NCBI GenBank assembly: GCA_016191345.1
Contig: JACPOU010000051.1
Location: 17,485-81,484, forward strand
Direction: 5' to 3'
DNA: 64,000 nucleotides
Source: Chloroflexota bacterium
GTDB lineage: Bacteria > Chloroflexota > Limnocylindria > Limnocylindrales > CSP1-4
The notes under the pieces were generated by a model. That model made no database searches and was not told the origin of the DNA. It was given only the letters and a program-made list of their open reading frames with translations. The translations under genes and the position numbers were made by a program. Position 1 is the first letter of the stretch; the number at the start of each line of letters is the position of its first letter. Shown here in pieces: positions 1-8,731 of the stretch.

Positions 1-2
1 TC

Positions 3-662
3 CTCTCGCACGAGCTCCGGACGCCCGTCACGACGATCTATGCCGGGGCCAAGGTCCTTGCCCGGAGCGAGAGCCAGATGGAGCCCGAGGCGCGACGCGA
101 GATCTTCGACGACATCCACATCGAGGCGGAGCGCCTCCACCGGCTCGTCGAGGACGTGGTCGCCCTGACCCGCTTCGGGGAGGGCGCCCTCGAGATCGGC
201 AACGAGCCGGTGCTCCTCCAGCGCGTCGTGCCGACCGTCGTCCGGTCCGAGCAGGCCCGCTGGCCGCAGGGCCGCTTCGAGGTGGACCTCTCCCCGGACC
301 TGCCACCGGTCTCGGGCGACCGGACGTACCTGGAGCAGGTCATCCGCAACCTGCTCGCCAACGCGGTGAAGTACGGCGGCGTCGGGGCGCCGATCCGCCT
401 CGTCACGAGGACCGAGGGCGACGAGGTCAGCGTCCGGGTCCTCGACGAGGGGCCGGGCTTCCCCGAGCAGGAGGGCGACCGCCTCTTCGAGCTCTACTAC
501 CGCTCGCCGACCACGTCGTCGCAGGCGAGTGGCTCGGGGATCGGCCTCTTCGTCTGCGCCCGCCTGATCGACGCGATGGGCGGCCGGATCTGGGCGAGCA
601 ACCGGCCCGCGGGCGGCGCGGAGTTCGGCTTCGCCCTCAAGGTCATGTCCGAGGACACCTGA
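3..662 (+). CDS. Sensor histidine kinase, C-terminal part (5' truncated by window edge)
   Basis: Frame open from window start: SHELRTPVTTIY (H-box), N-box VIRNLLANAVKYG, G-boxes DEGPGFP and GSGIGLFVC. Confidence 0.9.
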   Translation, partial: LSHELRTPVTTIYAGAKVLARSESQMEPEARREIFDDIHIEAERLHRLVEDVVALTRFGEGALEIGNEPVLLQRVVPTVVRSEQARWPQGRFEVDLSPDLPPVSGDRTYLEQVIRNLLANAVKYGGVGAPIRLVTRTEGDEVSVRVLDEGPGFPEQEGDRLFELYYRSPTTSSQASGSGIGLFVCARLIDAMGGRIWASNRPAGGAEFGFALKVMSEDT

Positions 663-675
663 CGCCGGCGAATCG

Positions 676-1647
676 TCAGAGCCAGCCCCGGAGCCGCGAG
701 ACGCCGAGCGTCGCGGTGGCCATGAGCAGCATCGCCCCGATGACGAGCCAGAAGTTGCTCGTGGTGTCGAAGAACTCGAGCCCGAAGTTCATGCCCATGA
801 TCCCGGCCAGAACGACGGCAGGGAGCAGGACCGCGTTGAGGATCGTGAGGCGCTTCACCACCTCGTTGACCCGCTGCCCGGTGCTGCTCTGGTGGAGCGC
901 GACGGACCCGACGAGCAGCTCCCGGACGGCCTCGATGGCGGAGATCGTGGACTCCAGGCGATCCACGAGGCCGGGCCACGGCCGGCCGAGGGCGGCGATC
1001 TCGAAGTCGGGCCGGGCGAGCGGCCCGAAGACCTCGCGATGGGGCGCCAGCAATCGGCGGAGCATCGCTCCTCGCCGGCGGAGGGTCACCACCTCGTTGA
1101 GGTAGGCCTCTGCCGCATTGCCCCGGATCGCGAGCTCGTCGAGAACGTCGACGCGGCGTTCGATGGCCTCCACGTGACGCAGGTAGCAGGAGAGGATCTC
1201 GTCGGCGATCACCGCCAGGAGCGCCGCCGCGTCGAGCACGCCGAGCCCGAGCTCGCCGCGGAGCTGCCGGATCGCGGCGTCGACCGCATCGAGGCGCCCG
1301 TCGTGGATGGTGACGACGACGTTCGAGCCGGCGATGAGGTCGAGGGTTCCGGATTCGACCGCCTGGGACCCCGGAGCTCCATCGTCCGGGGCAGCCACCG
1401 CGGTGACGCGGATTCTGACCCAGCCATCGTGCCGGGAGAGACTGGGACGATCGGCCTCGGCGGCCCGCGGCCGGACGTGGACCGGCGCCGCGACCGCGTC
1501 GAGCGCCGCCCGGAGCTCCTCCTCGCCGCTGCCGTCGATGTCCACCCAGAGGAGCCGGCTCCGGCCGAGGGACCGGAGGACCTTCCGCTCCAGCTCGACC
1601 TCACGCTCGGCGCTGTGCGCCTCGAACAGGACGGCTCGAACGGTCAC
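676..1647 (-). CDS. CorA-like divalent cation transporter
   Basis: C-terminal two-TM region with GMN motif (VVLAGIMGMNFGLEFF), long helical N-terminal domain. Confidence 0.85.
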   Translation of the reverse strand: MTVRAVLFEAHSAEREVELERKVLRSLGRSRLLWVDIDGSGEEELRAALDAVAAPVHVRPRAAEADRPSLSRHDGWVRIRVTAVAAPDDGAPGSQAVESGTLDLIAGSNVVVTIHDGRLDAVDAAIRQLRGELGLGVLDAAALLAVIADEILSCYLRHVEAIERRVDVLDELAIRGNAAEAYLNEVVTLRRRGAMLRRLLAPHREVFGPLARPDFEIAALGRPWPGLVDRLESTISAIEAVRELLVGSVALHQSSTGQRVNEVVKRLTILNAVLLPAVVLAGIMGMNFGLEFFDTTSNFWLVIGAMLLMATATLGVSRLRGWL

Positions 1648-1668
1648 GCGTCGATGGAGAGGCGCGCG

Positions 1669-1797
1669 TCAGCGCGCCAGGTTGAGCAGGAGCGCAGCCA
1701 CGAACGCGAGACCCGACAGGACGTACTCGACGACGCGCATCGACATCTCGGGCCTGGGCTGGACCACGGTCTGATCGATCACATTCGGCTGGTCCAC
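1669..1797 (-). CDS. Small single-TM protein (42 aa), GTG start
   Basis: Reads VDQPNVIDQTVVQPRPEMSMRVVEYVLSGLAFVAALLLNLAR*; GGAGG-like SD upstream of GTG on the minus strand. Confidence 0.45.
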   Translation of the reverse strand: MDQPNVIDQTVVQPRPEMSMRVVEYVLSGLAFVAALLLNLAR

Positions 1798-2189
1798 GGT
1801 CTGCCTCCGCCGGGCGGTCGGCTGGCGCGACCTGCGCCATCGCCTCGGTCTGTTCGAAGGTTCGCGAACCCGCCATCCCCGGCGCGACGCATCGCGATCG
1901 AGGGTTGTGACAGGGCGATTGCAGCCCATCGCGACCGCGGGTCGCGACGCGCCGGCGGCACGCCGGGCCTGCCTCCCCGGCGCCTGCGCCGCGGATGCCG
2001 CTGGTCGAGGTGCCGCCGGGTGCGATGCCCGTGACAGGGGACTGCAACGGCTCGGCCGCGTTCGTTCGCCTGCCCGGGTCCTCCCGCCGGATACGGTCCT
2101 GGATGTCCCCGGCAACGCCGCGGACCCTGGGGATGGACGACCTGCGGGCGCCTCCCCGGAGCCACCCTGAACCCTCGAGAGGTGTCTGC

Positions 2190-2405
2190 ATGAACCGACG
2201 ACTAGCCTTGCTTGCCGTGGTCCTGGTGGCCGCGGCCTGCACCCCGGCCAGCTCGCCGTCCGGTGGTCTGGAGACCACCCCCCCGCTCTCGACTCCGGGC
2301 CCGACGCTCGAGAGCTCGATGCCCTCGTCGACGCCCTCCATGGAGGCGTCGTCCTCGCCCGAGCTGTCCCCCGGGTCCTCCGCATCCCCCCTCACCTCGC
2401 CGTAG
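2190..2405 (+). CDS. Small Ser/Pro-rich putative lipoprotein
   Basis: MNRRLALLAVVLVAAACTPASS lipobox-like signal, followed by a strong terminator. Confidence 0.6.
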   Translation: MNRRLALLAVVLVAAACTPASSPSGGLETTPPLSTPGPTLESSMPSSTPSMEASSSPELSPGSSASPLTSP

Positions 2406-2423
2406 CCCCGACGGCGAGCTCAC

Positions 2424-2462
2424 GAGCCCCGAGGTCGACCTCCCCGACCTCGGGGCTCTTTT
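2424..2462 (+). terminator. Rho-independent terminator
   Basis: gagccccgaggtc / gacctcggggctc stem followed by TTTT. Confidence 0.85.
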
Positions 2463-2562
2463 CGTGCCCGGCAGAGCCGGAGCGGCCGCGCTGCTCGCGC
2501 CCAACGGGATCCGCGCGAGGCCGGGCAGACGCCCGACGCCGGGCAGACGCCGGGCAGAACGA

Positions 2563-2588
2563 GACCCAAAGCCACGTGGCTTTGGGTC
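2563..2588. repeat. 26-bp perfect palindrome
   Basis: gacccaaagccac|gtggctttgggtc, exact self-complement. Confidence 0.9.
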
Positions 2589-2776
2589 ATCGTGTCGGCG
2601 AGGTCCCCGGACCCTCGTTCGCCGATTCCCAGCATCGGCGTGATCGAGTCGGAGCCGAGTGGCAGTGTCCGCCCCGGAGGCCCTGGTCCGGATGCCGGAT
2701 CGGCGGAGTTCCATTCCATTCGCATTGCAGGGCGAATCCGGGCCCGGGCCATGCCCGGGCCCCGGTCAGCGCGAGG

Positions 2777-3007
2777 TCAGTGGGGGTGGTCCTCGTCGGG
2801 ATCGTGCCGGCGCCCGCAGCTCGCGCAGACGGGGATTCCGTAGAACTTCCCGGCTCGTGCCTCGAGCTCCCGCTCCCTGGCCAGCTTCTCCAGCCGGCAG
2901 TGGCCGCACTGTGCGCACGTGCCCACGGGCAGGAAGCACAGGCCGACGGCCACCAGGAACAGGGCGATCGAGAGCAGCCCGACGAGGTCCATCGCGGACA
3001 GGGACAT
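2777..3007 (-). CDS. Small membrane protein with C-terminal zinc-ribbon-like CxxC pairs
   Basis: MSLSAMDLVGLLSIALFLVAVGLCFLPVGTCAQCGHC...CASCGRRHDPDEDHPH. Confidence 0.6.
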   Translation of the reverse strand: MSLSAMDLVGLLSIALFLVAVGLCFLPVGTCAQCGHCRLEKLARERELEARAGKFYGIPVCASCGRRHDPDEDHPH

Positions 3008-3009
3008 CG

Positions 3010-3474
3010 TCAGACGTCCCGACCCTCGGAGGGGTCGTAGCTCAGGAGGGAGCCCTCGGCGGCCGAGATTCCCGTGGTGATGGTGGTCCCAGTTCCGGCG
3101 AACTCGGTCCCCGCGTCGACCGCGGAGTTCGATTCGCTCATCCGGTCGAAGCCCTCGAGCCCGTCCTCGGGCCAGGTCTCGCTCCGGTTCCGCGACCAGC
3201 TCTGGAGGACGAACGCCGTCGCGACGCCGGCGATGGCGACCACGCCGATGCCGGCGAGGATCCAGGGCCACGCCGTGCGGCGCTGGCGTCCGCGCATGCG
3301 GTCCACGGCCTCGTCGGCGCTGCGTCCGAGCGTCTCGAGGGACGGAAGGTCCACCCGCGACAGGTCGGGCAGGTGGTGCATCAGGTCGATCTTCGAGAGG
3401 TCGGGGAGCCGGTCGATCCGATCGCGGATTTCCTCGATGGCGGGATCGATCGAGCGAAGAGCGGTAGCGGTCAT
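3010..3474 (-). CDS. Single-TM hypothetical protein
   Basis: MTATALRSIDPAIEEIRDRIDRL...WPWILAGIGVVAIAGVATAFVL; AAGGAGG SD upstream of ATG. Confidence 0.65.
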   Translation of the reverse strand: MTATALRSIDPAIEEIRDRIDRLPDLSKIDLMHHLPDLSRVDLPSLETLGRSADEAVDRMRGRQRRTAWPWILAGIGVVAIAGVATAFVLQSWSRNRSETWPEDGLEGFDRMSESNSAVDAGTEFAGTGTTITTGISAAEGSLLSYDPSEGRDV

Positions 3475-3693
3475 GTGGTTCCTCCTTGGTGACCCGATCC
3501 TGACCCCGCGCGCGACGCACCCGGACCCACGGGAGCGGCCGTGCCATTGCAGCCGTGTGTCGCTCGCGGGCGCGGCGCGGTCCGGGCGGGCGCGGACGCA
3601 AGACCACTGCAAGTGCGCCCGCCTCCCCGGAGGTGGGCCGGCAAGGCAGGCAGGCGCAGGCTGCCCTGGCACGCCGCACGAGGAGCACGAACC

Positions 3694-3969
3694 ATGACCG
3701 ATATCGAACGACCGACCCCGGGCACGGCCCCCACGGAGGGTCGCAACGACCTCCCGCTCCCCGGCGCCGGCACGCCCAGCGACGCGATCGATACGCCGAT
3801 CCCGGGACCGGCCGGTCCGCTCCGCGACATCGGCGACCAGCCGGAGGATCGGGAGACGCAGCGACGGGATGAGCTCGCCGACCGCGTCGGCGTCGGAATG
3901 CCCACCCCGGCGGGATCGGTCCGCCCGGACGTCCTGCCCGACGTGGACCCGCCCGACCGGCCGATGTAG
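3694..3969 (+). CDS. Small Pro/Asp-rich hypothetical protein
   Basis: ORF MTDIERPTPGTAPTEG... preceded by GAGGAG-like SD. Confidence 0.5.
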   Translation: MTDIERPTPGTAPTEGRNDLPLPGAGTPSDAIDTPIPGPAGPLRDIGDQPEDRETQRRDELADRVGVGMPTPAGSVRPDVLPDVDPPDRPM

Positions 3970-4157
3970 CCCTGGCCCTCGCGGTTCAAGGCCATCCCGG
4001 CCCCGGACGGCCGAAGCGCTGCCTCGCACCTGACGCGCGGATGCAAGACCCGGGCGGTCGGGGCGGGTCAGCCTGAATCCGCCTCGGGCCGACCCTCGAA
4101 CGCGGGCGCTCCGGGACCGAGCCTCGGCCCGGGAGGGTCGCCCAGGAGGAATCCACG

Positions 4158-4574
4158 ATGACCTATGAAGAGCGCGTCGTCCGTCGATCGGACGACCGGA
4201 TCGTCAGCCCGGCCCCCGGCGTCGTCGAACCGGTCCACCAGACCGTCGTCGACCGGCAGACCGTTGTCAGCCCGAGTGGTGGCGAGGTCGGCCGGCGGAT
4301 CGTCGTCCTCGTCTTCGGGATCATCCAGGCCCTCATCGTGCTCAGGATCGTCCTGCTGCTCCTGAACGCGCGCGAGGGCAACGACCTCGTCGCGTTCATC
4401 CTCAACACGAGCCAGGTCTTCGTCGCCCCGTTCGTCGGGATCTTCAACAACGACGCCCTGAAGTCCGGCGGCTCCGTGCTGGACATCGCCGCGATCGCCG
4501 CGCTCGTCGGCTGGACGATCCTCGAGGCGATCGTGCTCTGGATCGTCAACGTCTTCCGACGCGAGACGGTCTGA
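4158..4574 (+). CDS. YggT-like membrane protein
   Basis: Hydrophobic helices IVVLVFGIIQALIVLRIVLLLLNA and DIAAIAALVGWTILEAIVLWIV; AGGAGG SD. Confidence 0.65.
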   Translation: MTYEERVVRRSDDRIVSPAPGVVEPVHQTVVDRQTVVSPSGGEVGRRIVVLVFGIIQALIVLRIVLLLLNAREGNDLVAFILNTSQVFVAPFVGIFNNDALKSGGSVLDIAAIAALVGWTILEAIVLWIVNVFRRETV

Positions 4575-4740
4575 CCTGACGCGCGCCCCGGACGCGGGTT
4601 CGCCCGCCGTCCGGGGCACCGTCCAGCCGGGCATGGAAACCGACCCGGCTCACCCCCTGGTGCCGGCCACGGCGGGCCTCGGCGAGCGACCCGCCGACCT
4701 CGTCGCTGGTCGGCGCCGCCATCCCCGAAAGGAGTCTCCG

Positions 4741-4908
4741 ATGCCGTCGAGCTGGTCGAGCAAGCGTGAGCGCCAGTACGAGCACATCAAGGACTCGTAC
4801 GAGGACCGCGGCGTGTCCGAGAAGGAATCGGAGGAGCGCGCCGCCCGGACCGTGAACAAGGAGCGTGCGGAGCACGGCGAGACCAAGGGCCCCCGCAAGC
4901 CGGCCTGA
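4741..4908 (+). CDS. Small protein of the so-called plasmid-stabilisation-like family
   Basis: MPSSWSSKRERQYEHIKDSYEDRGVSEKESEERAARTVNKERAEHGETKGP pattern. Confidence 0.65.
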   Translation: MPSSWSSKRERQYEHIKDSYEDRGVSEKESEERAARTVNKERAEHGETKGPRKPA

Positions 4909-5068
4909 CGGCCGGCGCCCCGTTTGGGGGGGTCTCCCGCGTCCGCCGCCCCGCCGCCCGACGGGCCATCAGCGGACCCTCATCTCTGGTTCGCGGGATC
5001 CAATTCCGTGCGGCCGCCGTACTGTGCCTGAGACGCCCGTCCGGTCGGCGCCACTGGAGACAAACCGC

Positions 5069-5488
5069 ATGTTCCCCCGCGTTCGCGCCCTCGCTCTCCT
5101 CGCCGCCTTGGCGGTCACTGCCTGTGGGGGCGGCTCCACAGGCTCCTCCGCCGCGACCCAGCGCGAGCCGGATCGGAGCGCCCCGGCGTCCGCTTCCGAG
5201 CTGCCGCCCGCGACGCCGGCCGGGAATCCCGCGGGAGCCGCCGCCGTGGCGATCGTCGACTACGGCTTCAACCCCGCCGACCTGACCGTCACTGTCGGAA
5301 CGACCGTCACGTGGACGAACACCGGAGGACGCCCACACACGGTCACGAGCATCGACGGGGGCTTCACGAGCAGTGGCACGCTGTCGAGCGGGAACACGTA
5401 CGCGCAGACCTTTGCCACCGCCGGGACCTTTGCCTACATTTGCGGCATCCACAACTCGATGAAGGGCACGATCACGGTCACGCCCTGA
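5069..5488 (+). CDS. Cupredoxin/plastocyanin-like lipoprotein
   Basis: Lipobox LAVTACGGG; copper-site pattern GRPHTVTSIDG...YICGIHNSMKGTITV. Confidence 0.88.
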   Translation: MFPRVRALALLAALAVTACGGGSTGSSAATQREPDRSAPASASELPPATPAGNPAGAAAVAIVDYGFNPADLTVTVGTTVTWTNTGGRPHTVTSIDGGFTSSGTLSSGNTYAQTFATAGTFAYICGIHNSMKGTITVTP

Positions 5489-5528
5489 CCCGCTCGACAA
5501 CGGCGACGGACGGGCCCACGATCCCCCT

Positions 5529-6233
5529 ATGCGCGAATCGCAGGCGGGAGCGCCCGCCGACGACGATGGCAGCGTCCCAGGGGACGGGGCGCTTCTGGAG
5601 CGCCTCGCCCGCGGCGATGAGGCAGCGTTCATGACGGTCTACGATCGGTATGCCGACGCGCTGTTCGGGACGGCGTTTCGGTTCCTGCACGATCGCGAGG
5701 CCGCGGCCGAGGTCGTCCAGGAGAGCTTTCTCGCCCTGTGGCGCCGCGCCCGCCAGTTCGATGCCGCGGCCGGCTCGCTCGCCGGTTGGCTGCTGGGGAT
5801 CGGCCGGAACCAGGCCATCGATCGGCTCCGCGCCGAGGCCAGGCGGCCGCAGCTGCTTCAACCCACGCAATCGGGTCATGCCGCGCTCGACCGCGCTGGC
5901 GGGGAGAACGGACTGGATTGGGCGAGCGCCCGACTGGCCGCCCCGAGGGCGGATGAGCCGCCCGAGGAGACCGATCGGCGATGGCTGCGAGCGCTTCTGC
6001 GCACCACCCTCTCCGAGATGCGGCCCGAAGAGAGAGAGGTCCTGGTGCTGGCCTACGACCAGGGGCTCAGCCAGTCAGATATCGCGGCGCGGCTGGGCGT
6101 TCCGATCGGGACGGTGAAGTCGCGAACGCGGCGCGCGCTGCTGCATCTTCGTGACCGCCTCGGCAGCGTTCCCGGCATCCGTCCGGCAGGGGCCCTCACC
6201 GAGGCGCGCGGCGAGCCCGAGGGTGTCCGATGA
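5529..6233 (+). CDS. ECF-type RNA polymerase sigma factor
   Basis: Sigma-70 region 2 (AAAEVVQESFLALWRRA) and region 4 (REVLVLAYDQGLSQSDIAARLGVPIGTVKSRTRRALLHLR). Confidence 0.93.
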   Translation: MRESQAGAPADDDGSVPGDGALLERLARGDEAAFMTVYDRYADALFGTAFRFLHDREAAAEVVQESFLALWRRARQFDAAAGSLAGWLLGIGRNQAIDRLRAEARRPQLLQPTQSGHAALDRAGGENGLDWASARLAAPRADEPPEETDRRWLRALLRTTLSEMRPEEREVLVLAYDQGLSQSDIAARLGVPIGTVKSRTRRALLHLRDRLGSVPGIRPAGALTEARGEPEGVR

Positions 6234-7084
6234 TCAACCGGACCCATGGCGAGGCGCAGGAACTGCTGGCGGATCTCGTGCTCGACGCCGGCGCCGTGGA
6301 CAAGCTGGCGGATACGTCGCTCGCTGCCCACGTCGAGTCATGCGCGGAGTGCGGCCGGGACCTGCGGGCCGGGCAGCGAACGCGCGCGGCGGTACGCGCC
6401 GCCCTCGTGGGCCCGTATGATCCGGCGCACCCGCTGCGGCTCGCCGAACTGGCGCATGACGAACCGATCCCTGCGCCAGCGGCGCTGCGTTCCGTGGTGA
6501 AGAACAGGGCGCGCATCGGGATCATGGAGCCGTCAGCCGGCGTCGAGCCCCTCGGCGCGGAGGCTCCCAGGGTCGGAGTCGGGGTCGGGCGGCGTTTCCT
6601 GCCAGGCGGCCGATTCCTGCCACTCGTCGCCGCCCTCGCGCTGCTCGTCGCCTCCGGCGGGCTGTTGCTGGAGCAGGGCGCGCGGCTCGACGAAGCCCGG
6701 GCCGAGACGGCCGCCCTGCAGGCCGTGACGGCCACCCTCGATCGCATCCTCGCCGATCCTGCCCATCGCCTCGTGGACCTTCGGACAGCTGATGGCAGCG
6801 TCAACGGCTCATTGTCCTGGTCGAGCCGCGACATCGCGGTCCTGACCTTGGCTCTCGACCCGCCATCGCGAGACCAGGTCTACCTCTGCTGGATCGAGCG
6901 TGACGGCGTTCGGTCGCCCGTAGGAAGGATGCGGTTCGCGGGACGTGCGGCCTTCTGGACCGGTTCGCTCGATGAATGGGCGACGACGACGTTCGATGCC
7001 GGCGGAACGTTCGGGATCAGCCTTGAGCCCGTCTCCGGTCCGGTCGGCAACCCGGCAATCCTCGTCGCCGATCTCGGCGGGTGA
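6230..7084 (+). CDS. Anti-sigma factor, RskA-like
   Basis: CAECGRDL zinc-finger-like motif, one TM, C-terminal domain (VYLCWIERDGVRSPVG); 4-nt overlap with sigma gene. Confidence 0.88.
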   Translation: MINRTHGEAQELLADLVLDAGAVDKLADTSLAAHVESCAECGRDLRAGQRTRAAVRAALVGPYDPAHPLRLAELAHDEPIPAPAALRSVVKNRARIGIMEPSAGVEPLGAEAPRVGVGVGRRFLPGGRFLPLVAALALLVASGGLLLEQGARLDEARAETAALQAVTATLDRILADPAHRLVDLRTADGSVNGSLSWSSRDIAVLTLALDPPSRDQVYLCWIERDGVRSPVGRMRFAGRAAFWTGSLDEWATTTFDAGGTFGISLEPVSGPVGNPAILVADLGG

Positions 7085-7087
7085 GCC

Positions 7088-8611
7088 TCAGTCGCCTCGA
7101 CGGCGGTTGTGGCGACGCGCGTCGGCCGCGTTGACGAGGGCCACCGGATCAGGGGCCGGCGGCACGTAGGGCAGCTCCACCTGGTCGCGGAGACCGCTCC
7201 GGATGATCCGCTCCAGCTCCGCGACGGCGACCGGATCCGTGTCCACGGGCTGGTAGGCCGCCAGCCGACGGTCCACCTCGGCGATGCAGCGGGCGTTCGT
7301 GTCCGCGGCGCCTGACTTCTCCCAGTTCTCGCGGTTGTCCCGCTCCCAGACCCGGCTCGGCAGGTAGAGCTCCGTCGGCCAGTGGGCGGACGTGTGCTCG
7401 GCCATGATCAGGTGCTGGTCGGCGAGCAGCTGCGCGACGATCCCGTCGACCGGCAGGTCGTCCACCGGCCGGACCTCCCGGACGAAGTGCAGGGCCTGGC
7501 CGCAGACCTCGTCGTCGAAGACGAGCTTCGGCAGGCTGAACACGAGCAGGAAGTCCAGCATCCCCGGCCCGGACACGCTGTTCACGCCGGCGAGCGCGGC
7601 GAGCAGCGCGGACGCGAACGTCTCGGCGCCGGCCTGCGCATCGAGGAGCTTTGCGTCCGTCAGCGCCATGTAGGACTGGCAGGGCAGGTTGAGCCGCTTC
7701 GCGACCGCCACGTAGGCGACGTCCAGCTGGAGCGCCTCGATCGCCGCCATCGGCGAGCTCGCGATCTTCATGTGGAAGGTCGCCGGTGCGCCGCCGAACA
7801 GGACCGGCGCGCCCGGCCGGATGAGCTGGGCCATCGTGATCCCGGCCAGGACGTCGATCGTGTGGAAGACCGTGGCCCCGACCGTCGTCACCGGGGCGAT
7901 GAGCCCCTGGAGGGTGACCGGCACGATCTCGACCGGGATGCCGGCCTCCACGCAGTCGATGAGGTTCTGACAGGAGTCCTCGCTGTACCGGAAGTTGCCG
8001 CTCGCGGTGATCGTGAAGATCGACATCGGCCGCGCGATGAGGTCGGCTCGATCCCGCCGGAAGAGCTGCATCATCTCGACCATCCGCTCGACGCCATGCT
8101 CGGTGAAGGCGCCCGAGACGACCGGCCGCTTCGAGTTCGTCAGCGTCAGGTAGAGGCGCCACGCATCGGCGACCGTGACCTCGATGTCGTCGTTGGTCGA
8201 GAAGGCGGTCGCGAGGTAGGCGATGTGCCGCATGCCGTCGGCGAGCCGGACGTATTCCACGAAATCCGTCGTCCCGGCGAGCCGGACCTCGCCGGTCCGG
8301 TGGTCCGCGACCTTGAGCCCGGACGAGCCCGGAACGAAATGGACCCGGTCGCCGCCGAGGTCGGCATGCGCGGCGCCGTCCCGGTCGAAGAGCACGAACG
8401 ATGACGGCGCCGTGGCGAGCGCCCGCTTGACGACATCGCGCGGGAAGAGGACGCGCTGGCCGCTCGCGTCCATGGGCAGGCCGGCCGCCTGCAGTCGCCG
8501 CCGCATCTCGGCGCCGCGGACCTCCATGCCGGTCGTCGCGAGGACCCGCATCGCCTCGTCGAGGATCCGCTCGATGAGCGCGGGCTCCAGGATGCCGATC
8601 GAGGGACGCAT
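7088..8611 (-). CDS. MttB family (trimethylamine methyltransferase-like) protein without pyrrolysine
   Basis: [31 protein letters not shown]...; full length without in-frame UAG; residues typical of MttB/MtgB superfamily. Confidence 0.82.
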   Translation of the reverse strand: MRPSIGILEPALIERILDEAMRVLATTGMEVRGAEMRRRLQAAGLPMDASGQRVLFPRDVVKRALATAPSSFVLFDRDGAAHADLGGDRVHFVPGSSGLKVADHRTGEVRLAGTTDFVEYVRLADGMRHIAYLATAFSTNDDIEVTVADAWRLYLTLTNSKRPVVSGAFTEHGVERMVEMMQLFRRDRADLIARPMSIFTITASGNFRYSEDSCQNLIDCVEAGIPVEIVPVTLQGLIAPVTTVGATVFHTIDVLAGITMAQLIRPGAPVLFGGAPATFHMKIASSPMAAIEALQLDVAYVAVAKRLNLPCQSYMALTDAKLLDAQAGAETFASALLAALAGVNSVSGPGMLDFLLVFSLPKLVFDDEVCGQALHFVREVRPVDDLPVDGIVAQLLADQHLIMAEHTSAHWPTELYLPSRVWERDNRENWEKSGAADTNARCIAEVDRRLAAYQPVDTDPVAVAELERIIRSGLRDQVELPYVPPAPDPVALVNAADARRHNRRRGD

Positions 8612-8731
8612 CCGACCATGGTGGGCCCCGTGGCAGCGTGCCGCACGGGCTCGTTGCACGTGATGGATCGTCTCGTCCTGCCAGGCGCAACGACGTCGGG
8701 CGCCGGGCGCCGGGCAGGCGGCCGGCCGATG

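Noticed and set aside
5000-5068. Cobalamin riboswitch upstream of the cupredoxin gene
   Set aside because: GCCACTGGAGA resembles a B12-box core by eye, but the required upstream helices and full box are not evident in the short leader
7088-8611. Pyrrolysine-containing MttB
   Set aside because: The ORF runs to a TGA without an in-frame TAG
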